In this document: piece after piece, positions 50,271 through 57,445 of the stretch
How the letters are laid out: each line of letters begins with the position of its first letter
Position numbering within the stretch: position 1 is the stretch's first letter
Position numbers and translations under genes: made by a program
NCBI GenBank assembly: GCA_964423425.1
Contig: CAYRES010000006.1
Coordinates: 62,001-126,000, forward strand
Direction: 5' to 3'
From: CAYRES01 sp964423425
Lineage (GTDB): Bacteria; Actinomycetota; Thermoleophilia; RBG-16-64-13
Length of the DNA stretch: 64,000 nucleotides
The notes under the pieces: model-generated
The model's input: the letters and a program-made list of their open reading frames with translations, nothing else
The model's database searches: none
What the model was told of the DNA's origin: nothing

Positions 50271-51751
50271 ACACTGCCCAGACCCCGGACGCCGAGAGCC
50301 ATCGCGAGGTCTTCGACCGAATCCACCACCAGGTCGGGCGACTCTGCTTCCAAGGAATCCCGGCCGAAGACGCCCCACGTCACCCCTATGGAACGCACAC
50401 CCGCCGCCTTCGCCGCCTGGAGGTCATAGGGGCTGTCGCCCACGTACACACCTTGGTCGGGAGCAGCACCCATGCGCTGGAGGCAGAACTCGATCGGGTC
50501 GGGGTAGGGCTTGTTCCGCTCTGTATCCTCCGCGCACACCACCACGTCCAACAGCGGGCGGATGCCGGTGACTCGAAACGCCATTTCCGTGGTAGGCCTC
50601 GACTTCGAGGTAACGAGGCCCATGCGCGCCCCCCGGGCCTGAAGGCCTTCCAGAACCGCCAGCATGCCCTCGTACATGCGCAGCATACGATCGTGTTCCC
50701 GGTGATTGAACTCGCGGTACACACGGACGAGTTGATCGGCGTGATCGGGGCTCAGTACCTCCATCTGCTCAACCAGCGGCTTGCCGACATTGGCGATCAT
50801 CTGCTCGCGTTCGAGTTCCACACCGAGGACCTCAACGGTGGCGTGGCGAAAGGACTCCACGATGAGTTCGACAGAATCGACCACCGTGCCGTCCAAGTCG
50901 AAGATCACCGCCTCGGGGAGAGGCGTGAGAGGAGCCACAGCCGGCAGACGGGGCTTGGCTCCCAGCTCGAACGGAGTTCCGGACAGGAGACCGACGGCAT
51001 CACGGGAGGTGAGATCGAAGTGAATGGGTGTGACCGACACGAAGCCCTCGGCAACCGCCGCGAAATCGGTGTCTGGTTCGTCATGGTAGCTCAGATCGTC
51101 GCCATAGATGAGATAGAAGGACCGCCGCCCTGCCCTGCTCTGGAGCTTGACCTGGTCTCCGTAGATGCGCTTACCCAGCGTGGTGATGCGGATACCGCCG
51201 AGTTCCTCCCACGAACGATGGGGGACATTCACGTTCAGCAGCGTGCGTGCAGGAAACCCGGCCTCGAGGAAGACACCGGCCACCCGGGTGGCCACCGCTG
51301 CGGCCACCTCGAGATCATAGGTGTCACAGAAGCCCTCCGCCGAGACCGACACGGCCGGGATGTCGAGCATTATGCCTTCGAAGGCCGCAGCTACCGTGCC
51401 CGAGTAGGTGATGTCGTCCCCCAGGTTGGCCCCGGTGTTGACGCCCGACACGATGAGATCGGGGGGCCGATCGAGCAATCCCAGCGCTCCCATGCGCACA
51501 CAGTCAACCGGAGTGCCGTCGGTGGCAAACGCCCGACTGCCGTCGGCGAGAGCCACTTCCTCCACCCATAGGGGCGAGCTCATGGTGATGCTGCGCGCCG
51601 CCCCGGTGCGATCGCGATCGGGGGCGATCACCACCACTTCACCCACCAGCGAGAGCGCCCGCTTGAGCGCCAAGAGCCCGGCCGATGCGACTCCGTCGTC
51701 GTTCGTGGCCAGAATGAGGGGCGAGGCGCTCGCTGGACGTACAAGATGCAT
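50267..51751 (-). CDS. surE: SurE nucleotidase fused to HAD phosphatase
   Basis: A 494-residue frame with two modules. Residues ~10-265 are SurE 5'/3'-nucleotidase: LILATNDDGVASAGLLAL (metal-binding DD), APDRDRTGAARSIT and VSGVNTGANLGDDITYSGTVAAAFEG. Residues ~285-490 are a PGP/PpaX-type HAD: VIFDLDGTVVDSVELI, GLVTSKSR, KPYPDPIEF and VGDSPYDLQAAKAAGV. A short linker (KPRLPAVAPLTPLPE) joins them. SurE removes phosphate from nucleotides and survival protein substrates; the HAD resembles phosphoglycolate or pyrophosphate phosphatases. ATG at 51751 with GAAGGTG upstream. The stop overlaps ligA. Confidence 0.85.
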   Translation of the reverse strand: MHLVRPASASPLILATNDDGVASAGLLALKRALSLVGEVVVIAPDRDRTGAARSITMSSPLWVEEVALADGSRAFATDGTPVDCVRMGALGLLDRPPDLIVSGVNTGANLGDDITYSGTVAAAFEGIMLDIPAVSVSAEGFCDTYDLEVAAAVATRVAGVFLEAGFPARTLLNVNVPHRSWEELGGIRITTLGKRIYGDQVKLQSRAGRRSFYLIYGDDLSYHDEPDTDFAAVAEGFVSVTPIHFDLTSRDAVGLLSGTPFELGAKPRLPAVAPLTPLPEAVIFDLDGTVVDSVELIVESFRHATVEVLGVELEREQMIANVGKPLVEQMEVLSPDHADQLVRVYREFNHREHDRMLRMYEGMLAVLEGLQARGARMGLVTSKSRPTTEMAFRVTGIRPLLDVVVCAEDTERNKPYPDPIEFCLQRMGAAPDQGVYVGDSPYDLQAAKAAGVRSIGVTWGVFGRDSLEAESPDLVVDSVEDLAMALGVRGLGSV

Positions 51752-51782
51752 GTGTGTCACACCTTCACGGGGAAGCTGAACC

Positions 51783-53162
51783 TCACGGGGCAGGATTCAC
51801 GCACCGGTTGGGTACCGGTGAGTAGTCACCGAACAAGTCTCCCTGAACGAGATCCACCTCGGCGCGCCGTAACGCCTCCAGCTCACGTGTGTCGCCGCAG
51901 CCCACGACCTGTACCTTCATGTCGTGGCGGGCGGCGAAACGCGTGAGGGTGAAGACGAGCTCGAACTCATCGGAATGGTCGCGCAGGCCGATGACGCTCC
52001 GGCCCCGAAGGCGGAGCAGATGCGGCCGGAGTGCGCGAACATAGTCGAGAGGGAAGGGATCATCCAGTGAGGCTTCAATACCCAGACGAAAACCCATGTC
52101 CGACACCGATTCGAAGGCGGCCATGCTGGAGGCGAACCTGCGGAAGACGGAGGGCGAATCGACAACGAACATGATGTTGGCCGGGGTGAGACGCGCTCCG
52201 GGCAGGAGATACAGACGCGAGACGGCCCTCACCGCCGCGGCCAGCAGATCCTCGGCCGTCACCGGCAACATGAGCAACTCGTCGGGAGCTATCAGACTGT
52301 CGGTCCGTTCGAGGGCCTTCTGGTGGAAGACGTCGTATGCCCGCCCACTCAGGCCCACCCGCAAGGCAATGTCGAGCAACACATCGCCCCTCTCGAGGTG
52401 GCTGCCTTCCGGTCCGCGCACGTACGCTTCGAACCCGGCCAGCGAGTAGCGAGGTAGCTCGATGATGGGCTGAAACTCCACCTCCAAGGCATCGCTCTCG
52501 AGAAAGGCGCTCAACTCCTCACCCATCTCCTCGACCACATGCTCCTGTGCGGCCGTCGCCACCGCATCGGCCGAAGAGAGCGCCCGCAGCAGCTCCTCCT
52601 CGAGGGTGCTCCCTCCCGCCGGACGGGACAGCAATGCATAGCCCGTCTCGACCACAAGGCGTTCGCGTATGCCCGGAGCCAGATCGTCACCGAAACCAGC
52701 GTTCACGGCGTGGCGCAGCCGCTCCGCAACCAGCTCGACGTCGGACTGGGTGAGGTCGGAACCCTCCCGGGGGGCGGAGAGCACGATGATGACGGACTCT
52801 CCCGCCACACCCAGATCCGCGGGTACATCCACCCTTCTGAGGCCCGTGCCGATGAGCGAGCCCACCAGCCGGGCGAGCGCATCGTACACCTTGGCCGTCT
52901 CGGACCAGGTGAAGAGTTGGGCAGCGTTTCCCAGCATGTCGATGCGGAGCAGAAGAATGCCGAGCGCAGGCGTCTTCTCGAGCTCCGACGCGATGGTGCC
53001 TGTGATGTAGGAGAGAGGGGGGAGAGCGCAGGAGGCGTCATGGACAAGACCGCGCAGACGCCGCGACAGGTCGCTCTGGAGATGGTGGGGCGAGGGACGA
53101 AGGTTGTGCCCCGTCACCCCCACCGCGGGTGCGAACTCGGATGTGTCAGACGGCTCAGGCAT
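51783..53162 (-). CDS. Degenerate EAL-domain protein
   Basis: A 459-residue cytoplasmic protein. Residues ~60-215 resemble a GGDEF-like fold without the GGDEF loop (AGESVIIVLSAP). Residues ~230-450 resemble EAL: VEFQPIIELPRYSLAGFEAYVRGPEG at the start, with FEAYVRG instead of GFEALxRW, and GIEASLDDPFPLDYVRALRPHLLRL where DDFGxGxSSL is expected. Most metal ligands appear missing, so phosphodiesterase activity is unlikely; a c-di-GMP effector or docking role is possible. It lies 31 bases before surE-HAD on the same strand. Confidence 0.65.
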   Translation of the reverse strand: MPEPSDTSEFAPAVGVTGHNLRPSPHHLQSDLSRRLRGLVHDASCALPPLSYITGTIASELEKTPALGILLLRIDMLGNAAQLFTWSETAKVYDALARLVGSLIGTGLRRVDVPADLGVAGESVIIVLSAPREGSDLTQSDVELVAERLRHAVNAGFGDDLAPGIRERLVVETGYALLSRPAGGSTLEEELLRALSSADAVATAAQEHVVEEMGEELSAFLESDALEVEFQPIIELPRYSLAGFEAYVRGPEGSHLERGDVLLDIALRVGLSGRAYDVFHQKALERTDSLIAPDELLMLPVTAEDLLAAAVRAVSRLYLLPGARLTPANIMFVVDSPSVFRRFASSMAAFESVSDMGFRLGIEASLDDPFPLDYVRALRPHLLRLRGRSVIGLRDHSDEFELVFTLTRFAARHDMKVQVVGCGDTRELEALRRAEVDLVQGDLFGDYSPVPNRCVNPAP

Positions 53163-53201
53163 ACCGTGGAAGCAGTATTCCCCGGAGCCCAGGCCTCTAA
53201 C

Positions 53202-53507
53202 CTATGCGCAGGCGCCTGCGGCGCACTCACAACCGGGCTTCGCCTCTGCCTTGGAGGCGCACTCAGCAGCCTTCTCGCAGCTACTCGAGCCGTTGTCGCC
53301 GTTACCGTTGCCGGCCGTGAGCGTGCTCTTGCGCGCGTAGTCGGTTGTATAGAAACCGCTGCCCTTGAAGTGTACGGCAACAGGAAACAGCACTCTCTTG
53401 ACCAAACCGCCGCAAGACTCACACTCGGCGATCGGGTCATCGGACATCTTCTGGAAGCGCTCAAACTCATGGCTGCAGTCGCAGCACTTGTATGCGTATG
53501 TGGGCAC
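53202..53507 (-). CDS. FmdB-family zinc ribbon protein
   Basis: A 101-residue protein starting MPTYAYKCCDCSHEFERFQKM, with the paired Cys sites CCDC and CESCGG of the FmdB regulatory family; the FKGSGFYTTDY motif follows. The C-terminal 30 residues are Cys/Ala-rich (CEKAAECASKAE and CECAAGACA), an extra metal- or redox-binding tail that is usual in variable form. GTG at 53507 follows GGAGGTAGAG. Function of the family is unknown beyond its zinc ribbon. Confidence 0.85.
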   Translation of the reverse strand: MPTYAYKCCDCSHEFERFQKMSDDPIAECESCGGLVKRVLFPVAVHFKGSGFYTTDYARKSTLTAGNGNGDNGSSSCEKAAECASKAEAKPGCECAAGACA

Positions 53508-53669
53508 TCGCTCTACCTCCTCTTCCGAGAGACCATGAGCAGTATAGCGTAAGTGGCGCCGATTATCGAGAGGAAGACATGCCGAATTGGCACTCAATCC
53601 CCTGGAGTGCCAGAACAGCGGTCCCTCTCGTCTTCCTGCCTGTGCTCCACTGCAGTGCGCGCGACTCAC

Positions 53670-53867
53670 TCACTCGGAGCCCGCGGAAGGATTCTCCTGA
53701 CTCTCGTAACATGGAGCCCCTCGAAAAGCCCGGTGGATCCTCCCGAAGGGCGCGACGTCGATGGGCACCGAGCGGCCGCGGCGGGCACGCACCAACAATA
53801 CCCCCGCGGCACTCGCCACGCCGACAAGACTGCCCCAGACAAAGCTCCGTAGTCGAGCCCAATCCAC
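53670..53867 (-). CDS. Small single-pass membrane protein
   Basis: A 65-residue frame with GTG start (MDWARLRSF), one membrane segment at about residues 9-27 (VWGSLVGVASAAGVLLV, with small-residue packing), then RARRGR and a hydrophilic tail. It begins 16 bases after the B-box protein stop on the same strand, with AGGGTGGGG upstream. No family recognised. Real but unproven. Confidence 0.5.
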   Translation of the reverse strand: MDWARLRSFVWGSLVGVASAAGVLLVRARRGRSVPIDVAPFGRIHRAFRGAPCYESQENPSAGSE

Positions 53868-53883
53868 AGGAGAACCCCACCCT

Positions 53884-54447
53884 CTAGCGATTGCGCCGCC
53901 AGGCGAAGAAACCCGCCACGATCATCATGAGCCAATTGATCACGCTCTGCCCGCTGAGAGCGAAGACCACGCCCTGCAGGCTCACACCCATGGCTGTGAA
54001 GGAGAGTACGAGCAGGGGAAAGAGAAAAGCCCACACGGTCCCCGCCACCGCGATCATGGCCGTAGGCCGGCCACGATAAGATCCCCCGGCCCGAAAAGTG
54101 GCTTCCCCCACCACATAGCCGATGCCGGCGGCCAAGAAGAAGGCGAGGAAGAAGAAACCCACCCCTCGCAGCAAGAAGTAATAACCGAACCCGACCGCAG
54201 TACCTGACCCCAAAGAGGCCGCCACCGCCTTGAGCGCGCGGCCGGTCTTGAGCGACACCCGAGCCGACTTGGGGAGCCGGGCATCCTCGGGGCACTTCAC
54301 GCCGACTGGGGAGTGCACCATGCAGTCTGAGCAGATGGGGCGGTCACAGACGCTGCAGCGCACCATGGTCTCTCGTTTCGGGTGTCGGTAGCAGGGCCAG
54401 GGCCCCTCGCCCTCAGTGCCGACAGCTCCCACGGCGTCGTCGCTCAC
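53884..54447 (-). CDS. B-box zinc finger membrane protein
   Basis: A 187-residue protein. Residues ~17-56 form a B-box-like zinc finger: CYRHPKRETMVRCSVCDRPICSDCMVHSPVGVKCPEDA. Three or four membrane segments follow. This pairing of B-box and rhomboid- or small-membrane modules is common in Actinobacteriota. Function unknown; the zinc part may bind proteins at the membrane. It starts 14 bases after hspR and may belong to the heat-shock transcript. Confidence 0.75.
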   Translation of the reverse strand: MSDDAVGAVGTEGEGPWPCYRHPKRETMVRCSVCDRPICSDCMVHSPVGVKCPEDARLPKSARVSLKTGRALKAVAASLGSGTAVGFGYYFLLRGVGFFFLAFFLAAGIGYVVGEATFRAGGSYRGRPTAMIAVAGTVWAFLFPLLVLSFTAMGVSLQGVVFALSGQSVINWLMMIVAGFFAWRRNR

Positions 54448-54461
54448 CGCGAGACCCTCCT

Positions 54462-54875
54462 CTACCTGGTGGATGACCGGCGAAAGGTGATCAGCGTACC
54501 GGCCTCAGAGTAACGGACGATCTCCTTGCGATAGGAGCGGTGGACCTCTTCTAGTTCCTTACGTGCCTTAGCCGCCGCCTCCTCCAGCCTCTCACGCAGC
54601 CGCTCGACTTCCGCTTCGAGGCGGCCGACCGCGACTTCCAGCTCGAGCACCTTCTCCACACCGGCCAGGTTGAGGCCGTACTCACTCGTCAACTGCTGAA
54701 TGTAGCGCAGCCTCTCGACATCCTCCATCGAGTAGAGGCGCGTGCGTTTCGACGATCTCTTGGGCCTGATGAGACCACGGCGCTCGTACATGCGCAAGGT
54801 CTGCGGATGCATGTCGGCCAGCTCAGAGGCTACCGAGATCATGAAGAGCGGCCTGGTGGGATCTTGCATATCCAT
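54462..54875 (-). CDS. hspR: MerR-type heat-shock repressor HspR
   Basis: A 137-residue MerR-family regulator. FMISVASELADMHPQTLRMYERRGLIRPKRSSKRTRLYSMEDVERL is the winged helix region; residues ~75-115 form a coiled coil for dimerisation. HspR binds HAIR operators and uses DnaK as co-repressor, silencing the dnaK operon and clpB until unfolded protein titrates DnaK. It is the last of dnaK-hsp20-grpE-dnaJ-hspR, the normal actinobacterial position. Confidence 0.92.
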   Translation of the reverse strand: MDMQDPTRPLFMISVASELADMHPQTLRMYERRGLIRPKRSSKRTRLYSMEDVERLRYIQQLTSEYGLNLAGVEKVLELEVAVGRLEAEVERLRERLEEAAAKARKELEEVHRSYRKEIVRYSEAGTLITFRRSSTR

Positions 54876-54896
54876 GACGCTTACCCTATCAGAATC

Positions 54897-56012
54897 CTAC
54901 TGCGTGAAGCCCGGGAGGCCCTCGCGCGGGTCGGTGTGCTCCAATTCCGCGAACTTCCGCAGAAGCTCCTTCTGTTCTTTGGTGAGACCACGTGGTGTCA
55001 CCAGACGGATACGAGCCAAGAGATCTCCGCGCCCCTTGCCGGATACCACCGGGGCGCCCTTACCCTTGATGCGAAGGAGCGTGCCCTCCTTCACCCCTTC
55101 CGGAACCTTGAGAGCCACGCGGCCCTCGGGAGTCGGTACATTGATGGTGGCGCCCAAGGTTGCTTCGGTGATGCTCACCGGCACATTGATGACGAGGTCG
55201 TTTCCGCGGCGCTCGTACAGGTCACTTGCATCCACATTCACCACGACGAAGAGGTCGCCCGGCGGCCCTCCGCGCACGCCCGGTTCACCCTTGCCCTTCA
55301 GGCGAATCTTGGTGCCGTCTTTGACTCCGGCGGGAATGGGAACAGTGTACTTCTTGAGCGCCTGAACCGTACCCGTGCCCGTGCACGAAGCGCACGGGTT
55401 CTGAACAACAGCACCGTTTCCGCCGCAGAAGGAGCAGGGCTGTGACAGAGCAAAGAAGCCCTGGTTCTGTGTGGTCACCCCCCGACCCTGACACTCGGGG
55501 CAGGTGACCGGCGTTGTACCCGCAGCGGCGCCGGTACCCGCGCACGAAGAACACTGTACCCGCTTGGGGACACTGATCTTGGTCGTAACACCCTTCAGGG
55601 AATCCTCGAACGAGAGGTTCACCGCTGCGCTGAGATCCGAACCTCGCTCCGCCGCCGCCCGCCTCTGCTGCCCGGCCCCGAAGCGGCCACCGAACAGGTT
55701 CCCGAACAAGTCGGAGAAATCACCCGTGAAAGGCTGCCCTCCGGGCCGATAGCCACGGAAATCGTAACCCTCCGCCCCTTGGCCGCCGAACGCGTAGCCC
55801 CCGGCATCGTACCTCTTGCGCTTCTCGGCGTCAGAGAGCACCTCGTACGCAGTGGATACCTCCTTGAAGCGCTCCTCCGCCTTGGGGTCGTCCGGGTTGG
55901 CGTCAGGATGGTACGTGCGCGCCAGCTTCCGGTAGGCCTTCTTTATCTCCTCCTGGGTGGCCGTCTTCGCCACGCCAAGGACTTCGTAGTAGTCTCTCGT
56001 GGTAGTCGCCAT
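54897..56012 (-). CDS. dnaJ: Chaperone DnaJ
   Basis: A 371-residue type I DnaJ. J-domain with YHPDANPDD (HPD) at residues ~35-43, Gly/Phe region with FGGQGAEGYDFRGYR, then four CXXCXGXG repeats: CSSCAGTG, CPECQGRG, CSFCGGNG and CASCTGTG, and the C-terminal substrate domains. Stimulates DnaK ATPase and delivers clients. Five bases after grpE. Confidence 0.95.
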   Translation of the reverse strand: MATTTRDYYEVLGVAKTATQEEIKKAYRKLARTYHPDANPDDPKAEERFKEVSTAYEVLSDAEKRKRYDAGGYAFGGQGAEGYDFRGYRPGGQPFTGDFSDLFGNLFGGRFGAGQQRRAAAERGSDLSAAVNLSFEDSLKGVTTKISVPKRVQCSSCAGTGAAAGTTPVTCPECQGRGVTTQNQGFFALSQPCSFCGGNGAVVQNPCASCTGTGTVQALKKYTVPIPAGVKDGTKIRLKGKGEPGVRGGPPGDLFVVVNVDASDLYERRGNDLVINVPVSITEATLGATINVPTPEGRVALKVPEGVKEGTLLRIKGKGAPVVSGKGRGDLLARIRLVTPRGLTKEQKELLRKFAELEHTDPREGLPGFTQ

Positions 56013-56017
56013 GTCTG

Positions 56018-56770
56018 CTATTCAGACTCGCTCGGCCCGGCGGACACTGCGACCCTCGCCGGCCGAAGGACCCGCTCGTTCAGTGTATACCCTTTCTCGA
56101 CAACGGCGATCACCACTCCCTCGGCTTCAGCAGAGGCCTGATAGGCCATCGCCTCGTGCAGTTCGGGATTGAACTCTTGCCCCAAAGGGTCGATAACGTT
56201 CACTCCGTGCCGGTTCAACAAGTCGAGGAAGATGTTGTGGGTCATCCTCACGCCGCTCAGCACCTTACCCTCTTCGTGTTGCTCGGCGGCATCGAGCGCG
56301 CGCCCCAGATTGTCAAGCACCGGCAAGAACTCCGCCACCAGGGCGCCCTTGGCCGCTTCCGAGGCTTCGGCGATCTCCCGCCTGGACCGCTTCCGGTAGT
56401 TGTCGAACTCCGCTTGGAGCCTCTGCAAGGCGTCCAATCGGGAGTCGGCCTCCGCCTGAAGCTCGGCAGTCTTCTCAGCGAACTCGCGGAGACTCGCCTC
56501 AGCATCGGCCGAATCGGCTCGGGCCGCAGGCTCTGCCGCATCCCGGAATCGGGAGGAACCGCCGGCGTCCTTCCCCGCGGACAGGTCGCTTCCGTCCGCC
56601 TCCCTGGGTCGTCCGCCCGTGTGCAGAGCATTCTCCCCCTCCGCGGCACCAAGCCGGGAATCGGAGGAACTGCCACGCGGGCCCTCGTGCGCCGTGCTGC
56701 TCTTTTTGTCAGTGGTCTTCTGCTTCTCGCCCTTCATGTGTGACACCGGTATGCGCTTCTTCTCTGTCAT
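56018..56770 (-). CDS. grpE: Nucleotide exchange factor GrpE
   Basis: A 250-residue GrpE. The N-terminal 100 residues are charged and low complexity; the core begins with the coiled coil LREFAEKTAELQAEADSRLDALQRLQAEFDNYRKR and ends in the beta domain QEFNPELHEAMAYQAS...VVEKGYTLNERVLRPARV. ATG at 56770 (MTEKKRIPVSH) has AAGGCAGAG upstream; the longer frame would start within the intergenic palindrome. Longer than most GrpE (about 200). Confidence 0.93.
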   Translation of the reverse strand: MTEKKRIPVSHMKGEKQKTTDKKSSTAHEGPRGSSSDSRLGAAEGENALHTGGRPREADGSDLSAGKDAGGSSRFRDAAEPAARADSADAEASLREFAEKTAELQAEADSRLDALQRLQAEFDNYRKRSRREIAEASEAAKGALVAEFLPVLDNLGRALDAAEQHEEGKVLSGVRMTHNIFLDLLNRHGVNVIDPLGQEFNPELHEAMAYQASAEAEGVVIAVVEKGYTLNERVLRPARVAVSAGPSESE

Positions 56771-56808
56771 GAACTCTGCCTTCTTGCCACGGACGGCCTT
56801 CTTCCTGC

Positions 56809-56842
56809 GCGGGGGGCGGCGGCTCGAGCCGCCGCCCCCCGC
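56809..56842 (-). other. 34-bp perfect GC palindrome between hsp20 and grpE
   Basis: The arms read GCGGGGGGCGGCGGCTC and its reverse complement, without a spacer. It lies after the hsp20 stop and 39 bases before grpE. No T-run follows on the - strand, so an RNA processing or attenuation element is more likely than a full terminator. Confidence 0.7.
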
Positions 56843-56870
56843 TTCCAGCCCGACTCGGGGGGGTACGTGA

Positions 56871-57353
56871 TCAGCCGGCACCCTTCTCTTCAGAGGTGCC
56901 TTCTATCGCCTTCTGCGAGCCACGGACGCTCACCTCGATCCTCTTGGCCCTGGCCTCCTCAGCCTTCGGCACCGTCACCTCAAGCACACCGTTCTCATAC
57001 CCGGCCTCGATGGCTTCGGAGTTCACATTCTGGGGCAACGCCACGGAACGGGTGAAGGAACCGTAGCGACGCTCAATGCGATAGTACTTGTCCTCTTCCA
57101 CCTGCTCCTCGAAGCGGCGCTCGCCGCTTATGGTGAGCACGTTGTCCTCAACTTCCAGGCTGATGTCGTCGGGGTCCATCCCCGCCACTTCGACCTTGAG
57201 CTTGATGGCATCTTTGGTCTCTATGACGTCCAAGGACGGCATCCAAGACTGGCGCTCGCCCGGCTCTCCGGCGCCCGCCCGACTGAACAGCCGGTTGACT
57301 TCGGACTGGAGCGACGTCAGGTCGCGAAAAGGATCCCATCTGATAACCGCCAT
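56871..57353 (-). CDS. Small heat-shock protein Hsp20
   Basis: A 160-residue alpha-crystallin-domain chaperone. MAVIRWDPFRDLTSLQSEVNRLF is the standard N-terminus; the alpha-crystallin core follows with DVIETKDAIKLKVEVAGMDPDDISLEVEDNVLTISGER and ends with GVLEVTVPKAEEARAKRIEV. It holds unfolded proteins without ATP. Its place between dnaK and grpE is unusual; most related operons have grpE directly after dnaK. Confidence 0.93.
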   Translation of the reverse strand: MAVIRWDPFRDLTSLQSEVNRLFSRAGAGEPGERQSWMPSLDVIETKDAIKLKVEVAGMDPDDISLEVEDNVLTISGERRFEEQVEEDKYYRIERRYGSFTRSVALPQNVNSEAIEAGYENGVLEVTVPKAEEARAKRIEVSVRGSQKAIEGTSEEKGAG

Positions 57354-57400
57354 GACAGATACCTCCCTTCAGGTTCGTGTGTCTGGGCCTTGGGCACCCC

Positions 57401-57436
57401 GCGGGCGCCCGCCCGCCTTCCGGCTACTTGAGCCGG
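57401..57436 (-). other. Hairpins between dnaK and hsp20
   Basis: Two stems: a 12-base palindrome GCGGGCGCCCGC (57401-57412) and CCGGCT/AGCCGG with a five-base loop (57420-57436). They could reduce read-through or protect the dnaK message. No T-run. Confidence 0.45.
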
Positions 57437-57445
57437 CTCGTCACT

